Shown: positions 58,238 through 64,000 of the stretch, one piece after another
Position numbering within the stretch: the first letter of the stretch is position 1
How the letters are laid out: each line of letters starts with the position of its first letter
NCBI GenBank assembly: GCA_000802045.1
Contig: JUEF01000078.1
Location: 1-64,000 of the forward strand
Source of the DNA: Peptococcaceae bacterium BICA1-8
GTDB taxonomy: Bacteria; Bacillota; Peptococcia; Peptococcales; BICA1-8
Length of the DNA: 64,000 nt
Direction of reading: 5' to 3'
Translations under genes and position numbers: made by a program
The notes under the pieces: generated by a model
The model's input: only the letters and a program-made list of their open reading frames with translations
What the model was told of the DNA's origin: nothing
Databases searched by the model: none

Positions 58238-58819
58238 TTAACTTATTTTTTTCTGTAAGTAGTTCTTACAATGAGTGTAATTATCAGGTGTCATATCGCT
58301 TAACTTTGTTATTTTGTAGAATTTATATATGTCGGGAAGTTTAGATTTTGTTTCTTTGATTAAGTCTTGGATTTCGGTTTCTTGGTCCAGGGTGATGGTT
58401 TGTTTCGCTGTTTCCTGCTTGGATTTTCCTGCTGCCGCATTCCCATCATCATCCTCGCCTGTATTAAGTGACAGGAATGAGCCTAGCGAGTACCTTCTAG
58501 CGTAAGTTATACAGCTTCCTACCGCTTGCGGGTCGTTCTTAACTGGTTTCATCACTAAAGGGTCACTCTCTAACCATTCCCCTGATTCGTGGATTAATAG
58601 GGTTTTCATTATTACGTTCTCGCCATCACCACCGGGTATTTGTAGGATTGATAAGCCATTTTTGGTGAGTACGGGTCTTATTTCATCCACAATATTGTCA
58701 AGGGTCGCATAGTTATTTTTAAAGAATGGGTTCTTTGCATCTTTGGATATTTTACTGACTTCACCATTGAATTTAGTTAAGGCTGATGCTAATTTGATAA
58801 TGCTTTCTGAACTATTCAT
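58238..58819 (-). CDS. ERF-family single-strand annealing protein
   Basis: 193 residues. FFKNNYATLDNIVDEIRPVL, GLSILQIPGG, and DPQAVGSCITYARRYSLGSF LSL are the conserved ERF blocks. It anneals single strands and works with the nuclease encoded at 59495 to recombine or circularise the genome. Confidence 0.88.
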   Translation of the reverse strand: MNSSESIIKLASALTKFNGEVSKISKDAKNPFFKNNYATLDNIVDEIRPVLTKNGLSILQIPGGDGENVIMKTLLIHESGEWLESDPLVMKPVKNDPQAVGSCITYARRYSLGSFLSLNTGEDDDGNAAAGKSKQETAKQTITLDQETEIQDLIKETKSKLPDIYKFYKITKLSDMTPDNYTHCKNYLQKKIS

Positions 58820-58827
58820 TTTTCCTC

Positions 58828-59508
58828 CTATCTAGCGGATACCGCTAATGTAGATTCTTGGTAAAACTCAACACCAGGTACTTTAATTGTTCCGCTACTC
58901 ATTTTCGCCATTTTGTCTAACTGGCTTTGGTTAATCGTTCTGATCTCCATACCGTTGATATAAGCAGGTACTTGTTCGGGATTAGTTACTCTAGCTTTCC
59001 ATGTTTTTTTAGTAGAGATACCGCTAACCTTTTCAAATTGAGGGGCCACCACCGTGATGAATGGCACTAATTCTTCCGCTTGTTCCATTAGAGTTTCGGC
59101 TTTTTCTTCGTTGCCTTTTTCGATTTCCCTCATGGCTTTAGCTTCGAGTTTTTCGCGTTCCTTCCGAGCTTTCTCCTCAGCTGCTATTCTTAATCTTTCC
59201 TGCTCTACTCTCGCAATTCTTTCCTGCTCCTGCTGATATGCCAACATGGATTTTTTAAAGGATTTCTCCGCTAGGTCCAATGGGTCAGTTAGTTTCTTTT
59301 TAGATCCAATAGCTTCCTTGTGTGCTTCATGGGCTTTTTTGATGATGGTGTCAAAAAGATCATCGACTTGTTTTCTTACTCCCTTAATCCGTCTCAATTC
59401 CTCGCCTACCGCGTTAAATTGCTCTTGGTTTACGATGTTGTACTGCTGTGCTTCCGCTAGAATTAAACTGGCTTCTTGTTCAAGGTGTTCCGCGTTAATG
59501 TTTATCAT
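58828..59508 (-). CDS. Coiled-coil recombination-associated protein (DUF1351-like)
   Basis: 226 residues. N-terminal helices (QYNIVNQEQFNAVGEELRRI), a long Arg/Glu coiled coil (about 85-140), and a compact end (KKTWKARVTNPEQVPAYING). Often lies between nuclease and annealing protein genes in Firmicute phages. May be a nuclease inhibitor or partner; this is inference. Confidence 0.7.
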   Translation of the reverse strand: MININAEHLEQEASLILAEAQQYNIVNQEQFNAVGEELRRIKGVRKQVDDLFDTIIKKAHEAHKEAIGSKKKLTDPLDLAEKSFKKSMLAYQQEQERIARVEQERLRIAAEEKARKEREKLEAKAMREIEKGNEEKAETLMEQAEELVPFITVVAPQFEKVSGISTKKTWKARVTNPEQVPAYINGMEIRTINQSQLDKMAKMSSGTIKVPGVEFYQESTLAVSAR

Positions 59509-60142
59509 GTTTAATCATCCTCCAATTATATATATTTAGGGCATTTAGAAAGACTTGAAAGTCGCTTTTGTTGGTGCAGGGTATTAGTTTATAACCTTGC
59601 TTTAGTTTAGGGTCTAGCTTCACAATATACCGCTTCTTAGCTTTCTCCTTGGTGTGTTCCGCAAGTGCATTTTGGTATGCTGCGGTCTGAGGCCCTACGC
59701 TTTGCATATCCACCACCACTGTTGTTTTTAAGTCAACTATCGCTGATTCACCGTAAACTGTGCCGAATCTGTCAATAGTTCCTGCATATCGATACTTTTT
59801 TGAATAGGCAGGTTTTTCCGCTGAAATACATTGAAAGTCGGTGTCTTTTTTAAAGTTCTTCCATCCCTCAATGTAGGGTAAAAATTCGGGGTCCGTTATT
59901 TCTAGTCCTAGATCATCCATTTCTGTGGCCATATGTATATTGATTCCTAAGTCTCTTTTAGTTTCTAGAACATAAGGATTTATCATTGAGTAATCTTGAG
60001 TAATTCCTGCCACTTTTAGTACTGTTGTAACTCCTGGAATGATGATTCCGCTGTAGGTGTACTCGTGCTTTTCGGGGTTAAATTCTAACACTACCGCACC
60101 CTCTTTCTTTGATACAACCAATGTATTCTTAAAAACAACCAT
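59495..60142 (-). CDS. PD-(D/E)XK exonuclease
   Basis: 215 residues. VTTVLKVAG, then YAGTIDRFGTVYGESAIVDLKTT with the D...ExK-like active site and QTAAYQNAL of the RecB/Cas4-like group. Chews 5' ends to provide strands for the ERF protein. Short overlap with the next gene. Confidence 0.82.
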   Translation of the reverse strand: MVVFKNTLVVSKKEGAVVLEFNPEKHEYTYSGIIIPGVTTVLKVAGITQDYSMINPYVLETKRDLGINIHMATEMDDLGLEITDPEFLPYIEGWKNFKKDTDFQCISAEKPAYSKKYRYAGTIDRFGTVYGESAIVDLKTTVVVDMQSVGPQTAAYQNALAEHTKEKAKKRYIVKLDPKLKQGYKLIPCTNKSDFQVFLNALNIYNWRMIKHDKH

Positions 60143-60243
60143 GCTTCGTAGCTACCTTCCCAGCCACCCTTAAAACCTAAAACAATCATTTGTTTTGCTA
60201 ACCATAATAAGTGTCGAAAATCTTGAAAAAACTTTTTCATCAT
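60091..60243 (-). CDS. Small hypothetical protein overlapping the nuclease
   Basis: 50 residues (MMKKFFQDFRHLLWLAKQMI...), hydrophobic and aromatic. GGTGGGG site before ATG; it overlaps the nuclease start by 52 bp, which lowers confidence. Confidence 0.4.
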   Translation of the reverse strand: MMKKFFQDFRHLLWLAKQMIVLGFKGGWEGSYEAWLFLRIHWLYQRKRVR

Positions 60244-60440
60244 CACCCCACCTTTAATAAATAATTAGTTTCTTCCTCAGTAACGCAATCCTCACACACT
60301 AACCGCTTTCTTTCATCCTCCCACGTAGCAGGGATAGTACAGTCAATACCTGCGTATATTTCGCTTCCACATCTGCGACATTCTGCGATAGGTTGGGGTT
60401 CGGGAGGAGTGTTTGGTGGTTCACAGTAACCTATTGGCAT
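60243..60440 (-). CDS. Small zinc-ribbon protein
   Basis: 65 residues. Pro-rich start, then ECRRCGSEIYAGIDC and LVCEDCVTEEE, four to five Cys of a treble-clef-like ribbon. Confidence 0.65.
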   Translation of the reverse strand: MPIGYCEPPNTPPEPQPIAECRRCGSEIYAGIDCTIPATWEDERKRLVCEDCVTEEETNYLLKVG

Positions 60441-60817
60441 TGTTCATCCTCCTCTATGTACCATTTGTCGCGCATTAATGCTTCAAAATATGTTGGTCTT
60501 TCTACTAAATAATGAAGCGCATAATGTAAAGAATTAAAATTAGAATAAGTTAAATATTGACCTTCTACTTTGATGCGCTTCCCTTGTAGCCCTGCTTCGA
60601 ATGCTTCCTGCCATGTTACAGGTTGTTGGATTAGTTTCCACTCGTCGTTTATAAAGAATATCACCGGTTTTAATTGTTGCTCAAAACCATCCCAAACAAG
60701 TCTGCCTTTTTCTCCGATAGCTACAAATGCACCATCGGTGTCTTTGGCTAAATTAAATTTTAATTTAGGATTTTCGCTTAGCATTTTAATAACTTCCCAC
60801 ATTTTATAAATTTTCAT
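60431..60817 (-). CDS. Hypothetical phage protein
   Basis: 128 residues. VTWQEAFEAGLQGKRIKVEG is typical of a small group of Firmicute phage proteins without known function. ATG with GGTAGAGAG nearby. Confidence 0.65.
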   Translation of the reverse strand: MKIYKMWEVIKMLSENPKLKFNLAKDTDGAFVAIGEKGRLVWDGFEQQLKPVIFFINDEWKLIQQPVTWQEAFEAGLQGKRIKVEGQYLTYSNFNSLHYALHYLVERPTYFEALMRDKWYIEEDEQCQ

Positions 60818-60821
60818 CTCT

Positions 60822-60926
60822 CTACCTCCCCATTATTTCTAAATAATTCAGTTTACCCATAAGGATAAATATTAAGGTTATACCGATTGATAGATATAGT
60901 TCTTTGTAGCCGGGTTTTAGTTTCAC
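60822..60926 (-). CDS. 34-residue membrane protein
   Basis: GTG start with AAAGGAG. One membrane helix (LYLSIGITLIFILMG). Ends at the ribosome site of the next gene. Confidence 0.5.
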   Translation of the reverse strand: MKLKPGYKELYLSIGITLIFILMGKLNYLEIMGR

Positions 60927-60930
60927 AGTG

Positions 60931-61176
60931 TTACTCCTTTGGCATTTGATAGACTATAATTTTTGGCCTTTCTTGTTCTAAATCAAACTTATAATATTCT
61001 AATTCTGTTAATGTTTTTTGTATTTCGTCTAATGCTTCCAATGCTCTTTCTTCTGTTAAATATGTGCCAATCTTCACTTCATCCGCTTTTCCTTTGGCAA
61101 TATAAACACTTTCTTGACATGTATAAATATCTTCTGCTTTAATTAGGTTTTTCTTATCCTGACTCCTAATCCACAT
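60931..61176 (-). CDS. Small hypothetical protein
   Basis: 81 residues from ATG 61176; a GTG two codons earlier is also possible. MWIRSQDKKNLIKAEDIYTC resembles small phage proteins with a short beta sheet (DEVKIGTYLTEERALEALDE). Confidence 0.65.
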   Translation of the reverse strand: MWIRSQDKKNLIKAEDIYTCQESVYIAKGKADEVKIGTYLTEERALEALDEIQKTLTELEYYKFDLEQERPKIIVYQMPKE

Positions 61177-61178
61177 AC

Positions 61179-61346
61179 TCACACCCCCTGTATAAAACTA
61201 CTGCAAACTACATCCATGCGGTGATTGAGTTCTTCTAGTTCCTCTATGTTATAATTCTCAAAGTTTTGGGTTAATGCGGTCATTTTGCTCATTATTTGGG
61301 TCATGTGCTCTAGGCGTTGGTTTTGCTTATCTAGTGCTAAGTTCAT
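61179..61346 (-). CDS. Small helical protein
   Basis: 55 residues (MNLALDKQNQRLEHMTQIMS...), heptad-like. AAGGAGG before ATG; 3' end overlaps the next gene's GTG. Confidence 0.55.
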   Translation of the reverse strand: MNLALDKQNQRLEHMTQIMSKMTALTQNFENYNIEELEELNHRMDVVCSSFIQGV

Positions 61347-61370
61347 TTTGTAACCTCCTTAAATTATTTA

Positions 61371-61634
61371 TTAAATTTCAAATAAAACTTCCGCAAATGT
61401 TAGTTTGTCGTTTTCCCAATACTCTTTCCAAACCATAAATAGTGGAGTTTGATTTTTACTTTTAAAACCAAATCTAATTTTAGTTTGTTTTTGATAAGAT
61501 CTAACGGCATCACGCGCTTCTTTTAAACCACTGCCGTATAATTTGCGATGTAAGAAAATCGCATCTATAATGCCGTGTTTTCTCAGTTCTTCTTTCACTA
61601 AAGCTTTTCTGTTTCGGATTTTTATTTTAAACAT
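61371..61634 (-). CDS. Small basic hypothetical protein
   Basis: 87 residues. HGIIDAIFLHRKLYGSGLKEARDAVRSYQ looks like the helical end domain seen in ribosomal L7/L12 C-termini. Role unknown. GGGGAGGAAAAG site. Confidence 0.6.
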   Translation of the reverse strand: MFKIKIRNRKALVKEELRKHGIIDAIFLHRKLYGSGLKEARDAVRSYQKQTKIRFGFKSKNQTPLFMVWKEYWENDKLTFAEVLFEI

Positions 61635-61672
61635 TTCTTTTCCTCCCCTTCTAATAATTTTAAAACCGTGTC

Positions 61673-61852
61673 TTACTTCTCTATGTAGCCTATATACTCA
61701 TCGAATTTTTGTGGTGAGATGTAATAAGTCCAAACGGAGCTGAGTTTAATTGCTGTGCCGAATGGTAGCAATCCCCTTTGTAATCCCACCCTTATGAATT
61801 GTTGCGATACCTCCATGATTTCGGCAGCGTCTTTGACGGATAACCTGCTCAT
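61673..61852 (-). CDS. Excisionase-like winged helix-turn-helix protein
   Basis: 59 residues. LSVKDAAEIMEVSQQFIRVG LQRGLLPFG is the helix-turn-helix of MerR/Xis-type proteins, followed by a wing (SSVWTYYISPQKF). ATG overlaps the antirepressor stop (ATGA). May help excision together with the integrase or regulate early genes. Confidence 0.65.
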   Translation of the reverse strand: MSRLSVKDAAEIMEVSQQFIRVGLQRGLLPFGTAIKLSSVWTYYISPQKFDEYIGYIEK

Positions 61853-62541
61853 GCTTCTTTTTTCAACTTTTCAATTATGTAGACTTGGCCTTTCGGTGTT
61901 ACTCTAGTTGTTTTGAAAAGCAAGTTTCCGCAAGAAGTTTCTTTCCCACCTTGCACTACTTCAAAATATCCTGCATCAATTGCCGCTTGATATGGTTCTG
62001 TAGACTTTGACATTATGAGGTTCCAGTCTCTTAGTTTGCGGTATAATCTTTTTTCGCCTATTGTGATGTTTTGCTTACTAGCTATCTTGGCGAGTTCTCT
62101 AATGAGGATGCTGTCTTTAGATGCTAGGCAAGTTTCAGCGAATGATAGTAAAGGCTTTGCTTCTTCGATTTGTTTAAGATATTTATCCATCTGCCTTTGT
62201 GCCATTTGTAAAGCTCTAGCCATTACCTGCTCGGGGCTGTTCCATGCTTTTTCTACTTGGATAAAGTAGTTTCTCATTTCGTTGGCTTTTTCTCCGCCCG
62301 ATACCATACAGATATGTTTTGCAATATCTAGTGTTACTGCATAATCAACGCTTGGTCTACCGCCTGTACTTTCCCCCAATATTGGCGTAAAGTCCATTCC
62401 GTCTATCAAACCAAGTTTTTCTGCCTGATATTTAAACCAGTTTGTAAAATCCTTATTCATGCCTAGACTTTCATATAAATCTCTAGCACTAACGACCTGA
62501 CCTTGCTTTTCGTTTGCTTCTATTTTGATTAATTGGTTCAT
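61849..62541 (-). CDS. Antirepressor with AntA and KilAC domains
   Basis: 230 residues. N-terminal AntA/AntB domain (VVSARDLYESLGMNKDFTNW; DYAVTLDIAKHICMVSGGEK), C-terminal KilAC domain (ILIRELAKIASKQNITIGEK RLYRKLRDWNLI). It should oppose the repressor at 63022 and so favour lytic growth. Confidence 0.9.
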   Translation of the reverse strand: MNQLIKIEANEKQGQVVSARDLYESLGMNKDFTNWFKYQAEKLGLIDGMDFTPILGESTGGRPSVDYAVTLDIAKHICMVSGGEKANEMRNYFIQVEKAWNSPEQVMARALQMAQRQMDKYLKQIEEAKPLLSFAETCLASKDSILIRELAKIASKQNITIGEKRLYRKLRDWNLIMSKSTEPYQAAIDAGYFEVVQGGKETSCGNLLFKTTRVTPKGQVYIIEKLKKEA

Positions 62542-62553
62542 CTTATTCCTCCC

Positions 62554-62790
62554 TTATCTTTTTCTTGGATCTTTAATTAATAAATCCATTCCGACATCTA
62601 AAGCTGATGCGATTTGATATAATTTTTTTAGGCTACAGTCTGCTTTTTCATTAACCAACGAGCTTAGAAAACTTTTAGAAATCCCCGTCTGCTTATGAAA
62701 GTTTTCTTGGGAACCGAATTTTGCATCAATCAACTGTTTTAGTAACTTGCCATTTACAAACACATTTACTTCCTCCCTTAATGTCTGCAT
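62554..62790 (-). CDS. Cro-like helix-turn-helix regulator
   Basis: 78 residues from ATG 62790 with GGAGG. NFHKQTGISKSFLSSLVNEKADCSLKKL is a helix-turn-helix of the XRE group. First gene leftward of the main switch region, as Cro genes are. Confidence 0.75.
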   Translation of the reverse strand: MQTLREEVNVFVNGKLLKQLIDAKFGSQENFHKQTGISKSFLSSLVNEKADCSLKKLYQIASALDVGMDLLIKDPRKR

Positions 62791-62867
62791 GTTCTGTCCT
62801 CCTTCCTCGTTCATTCTGTACGCTATTTATGGACATTTAGATTAAAAAAATATCTCCGTCTACCTTT

Positions 62868-62896
62868 ATTATATAGGGGGTGTCTTGGAAAATCAA
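62868..62896 (-). promoter_or_regulatory. Leftward early (lytic) promoter
   Basis: TTGATT (62896-62891), 17 bp, TATAAT (62873-62868) on the minus strand. Confidence 0.75.
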
Positions 62897-62901
62897 CACT
62901 A

Positions 62902-62939
62902 TTTGCGAACAAATTTTAATTTTTTTAGCGAACACTAAA
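62902..62939. promoter_or_regulatory. Operator-like GCGAACA sites
   Basis: TTTGCGAACAAA (62902-62913) and TTAGCGAACACTAA (about 62926-62939) share GCGAACA, about 22 bp apart, just upstream of the lytic promoter. Likely repressor or Cro sites. Confidence 0.5.
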
Positions 62940-62982
62940 TAAAGGATTTTTTCACTTTATAAAGAATTAAATTTACGTTGTA

Positions 62983-62991
62983 TGGTATAAT
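62983..62991 (+). promoter_or_regulatory. Repressor promoter (extended -10)
   Basis: TGGTATAAT (62983-62991), an extended -10 on the plus strand, 31 nt before the repressor start. Confidence 0.6.
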
Positions 62992-63021
62992 AATACTATG
63001 TTTTAAAAGAGGGGTGATAAA

Positions 63022-63402
63022 ATGTATGGAGATAAAATAAAAGAGCTTCGCGGAGATATGACAGTCAGAGAATTTGCTAAAAAAGTAGGACTTTCCCCCT
63101 CTTATATTAGTGATCTTGAAAACAGCAGAGATAAAAAACCGTCAACTGCATCACTAGAAAAAATATCTAAAGCATGCAATAAAGAAATGGCATACTTCTT
63201 TGAGCAGAAAACAGTAAAAATAGATTTAAAACAATATCTAGAACATGCTTCTCCAAAAGTAAGAGAATTATTAGAATCTGATGATGCTCCAAGCTATATA
63301 GAACTTGTTGCTGATTTAAAAGAAAAGGGAATAACTCCCGAGGAAATAAAAGGAGTATTTTCTTATGTTGAAAAATACTATTTTAAAGATAAGAGTGAGT
63401 AG
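63022..63402 (+). CDS. CI-like phage repressor
   Basis: 126 residues. Helix-turn-helix FAKKVGLSPSYISDLENSRD (about 18-37), then a helical dimerisation part (VRELLESDDAPSYIELVADL; YVEKYY). No LexA-type protease domain, so induction may depend on the antirepressor instead of RecA cleavage. GAGGGGTG site before ATG. Confidence 0.82.
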   Translation: MYGDKIKELRGDMTVREFAKKVGLSPSYISDLENSRDKKPSTASLEKISKACNKEMAYFFEQKTVKIDLKQYLEHASPKVRELLESDDAPSYIELVADLKEKGITPEEIKGVFSYVEKYYFKDKSE

Positions 63403-63433
63403 TGTCGTAAATAATCGATACTACTCTTTTTTT
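63397..63433 (+). terminator. Repressor terminator
   Basis: GAGTAGTGTCG (63397-63407) pairs with CGATACTACTC (63416-63426) with one G-U, followed by seven T. Confidence 0.8.
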
Positions 63434-63498
63434 GTCGTAAACTTGCATGTTTTTAATAGCAAGAAAATCATGGAAAATAGCGAATATTATTATAATAG

Positions 63499-63513
63499 GT
63501 GATATAATATCAC
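63499..63513 (+). promoter_or_regulatory. Palindromic -10 region before integrase
   Basis: GTGATATAATATCAC is a perfect palindrome containing TATAAT. CCGAACAAAAACCGAACGG follows (two CCGAAC units). Probable promoter and operator of the integrase unit. Confidence 0.5.
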
Positions 63514-63567
63514 TACCGAACAAAAACCGAACGGATTATACTAAATATTGGAAGGGGTCGGTAGTAA

Positions 63568-63675
63568 ATGAAGGGTGATGTTCCCAAAAGAATAAAAGCA
63601 ATAGTAATAAAAGGAAAAGAAATTTATGTAAATTCTAATACCTGTAATTTCCAATGTATAAAGAAAGTAAATTGA
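63568..63675 (+). CDS. Small basic peptide upstream of integrase
   Basis: 35 residues (MKGDVPKRIKAIVIKGKEIY...). GGAAGGGG upstream at some distance. No family; may be a leader. Confidence 0.4.
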   Translation: MKGDVPKRIKAIVIKGKEIYVNSNTCNFQCIKKVN

Positions 63676-63709
63676 TTTAAAATAGTCAATAAGGGGGTGA
63701 TATAGAGCC

Positions 63710-64000
63710 ATGCGATTGCCGAATGGTTACGGTTAGGCAGTGTATATAAATTAAGTGGCAAAAGAAGAAAGCCATTCATCGCGCGGAAAACTATAGGCTG
63801 GGAGGATGATGGAAAACAAATCTATCAAACAATAGGCTACTACGAGAAAAGGCAGGATGCTTTAAATGCTCTAGCCGACTTTAACCAAAATCCCTACTCG
63901 ATAGATGTTGCGACGGTGACATTTTCAGAAATATTTGAAAAGTGGTCAAAGGATAAGTTTAGCAAAATATCTGCATCTAATGTGAATGGATACAAGGCTT
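63710..64000 (+). pseudogene. Tyrosine integrase 5' part, frameshifted, cut by the window edge
   Basis: ATG 63710 opens MRLPNGYG and stops at TAG. The expected continuation GSVYKLSGKRRKPFIARKTI lies in another frame and stays open to the edge, with TVTFSEIFEKWSKDKFSKIS as in the SAM-like domain of phage integrases. A 5 bp insertion (GGTTA, a copy of the pentamer just before) explains the shift. No ATG or TTG exists early in the second frame. The catalytic domain is outside the window. Confidence 0.7.

Larger units (their letters stand above)
21423..64000. mobile_element. Prophage, podovirus-like (right end outside window)
   Basis: More than 42 kb of phage genes: integrase, repressor and antirepressor at the right, early genes, terminase, portal, capsid, connector, virion and lysis genes running leftward, then an accessory zone. 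The left limit is inferred from the end of host-type repeats and the terminator at 21362-21422. The attachment core cannot be defined because the right junction is not included. The codon and repeat character change sharply at about 21.4 kb. Confidence 0.85.

Noticed and set aside
63703-63740. Programmed -1 frameshift in the integrase
   Set aside because: The sequence at the stop (TAC GGT TAG) is not a slippery heptamer, and a copied pentamer explains the shift better.

Overview
The window looks like a chromosome segment from a spore-forming anaerobic Firmicute (class Clostridia). The reasons are moderately low GC, strong AGGAGG ribosome binding sites with ATG, TTG and GTG starts, a CwlD-type spore-cortex amidase, HD-GYP and CheW signalling proteins, and a complete AmmeMemoRadiSam gene pair. 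No tRNA, rRNA or CRISPR array was seen.

Region 1 (1-15.3 kb) is an arginine and carbamoyl-phosphate biosynthesis block on the minus strand, in transcription order argC, argJ, argB, argD, carA, carB, then argF and argG. ArgJ recycles the acetyl group, so this is the cyclic pathway; ArgF uses the carbamoyl phosphate made by CarAB, and ArgG starts the last step. An M20D amidohydrolase (minus) and a NUDIX hydrolase (plus) sit between carB and argF. argC and argF have nearly superimposable promoters (TTGCAT, 17 bp, TATAAT) overlapped by two ARG-box-like palindromes, pointing to a shared ArgR-type control.

Region 2 (15.4-21.4 kb) holds an HD-GYP protein with CheW, the AmmeMemoRadiSam radical SAM enzyme and its MEMO-AMMECR1 fusion partner, and cwlD. 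Intergenic spaces in regions 1 and 2 are full of short repeats: GTGACTAG-type tandem runs, CGGCATTACG/GCCGTCATGCC arrays that switch orientation in the middle, and MITE-like elements (TGTCATCCTGAG, TGTCATTGCGAG, GTAGGGGCGC families).

Region 3 (about 21.4 kb to beyond the right edge) is a prophage of more than 42 kb. From right to left: a frameshifted integrase running off the edge, a CI-like repressor divergent from a Cro-like gene and an AntA/KilAC antirepressor, an early operon (PD-(D/E)XK nuclease, ERF annealing protein, two DNA methyltransferases, split DnaD-type initiator, DnaB helicase, SSB, MazG-like, RuvC-like, HNH), a late regulator, terminases, portal, scaffold, capsid, connector and virion proteins without any tape measure, sheath or long-tail genes (so probably short-tailed, podovirus-like), a 1385-residue polyvalent virion protein, and a lysis cassette (XhlA-like, amidase, holin). 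Left of the lysis genes lies an accessory zone: small plus-strand genes (YopX, Lar, DUF1540-like, several Cys-rich peptides), and at the far left a plasmid-like minus-strand operon of ParM-like actin, small ParR-like adaptor, membrane protein, FtsK-type DNA translocase and Replication-relaxation protein. In the excised circular form this cassette would lie next to the integrase. A conserved box upstream of both the parM operon and the phage replication operon suggests that they belong to one element and are co-regulated. This is the most interesting system in the window: a prophage that may also be maintained or moved as a plasmid. Two replication or integration genes appear broken or switchable (an initiator split at an 11-bp tandem repeat, an integrase with a 5-bp insertion).
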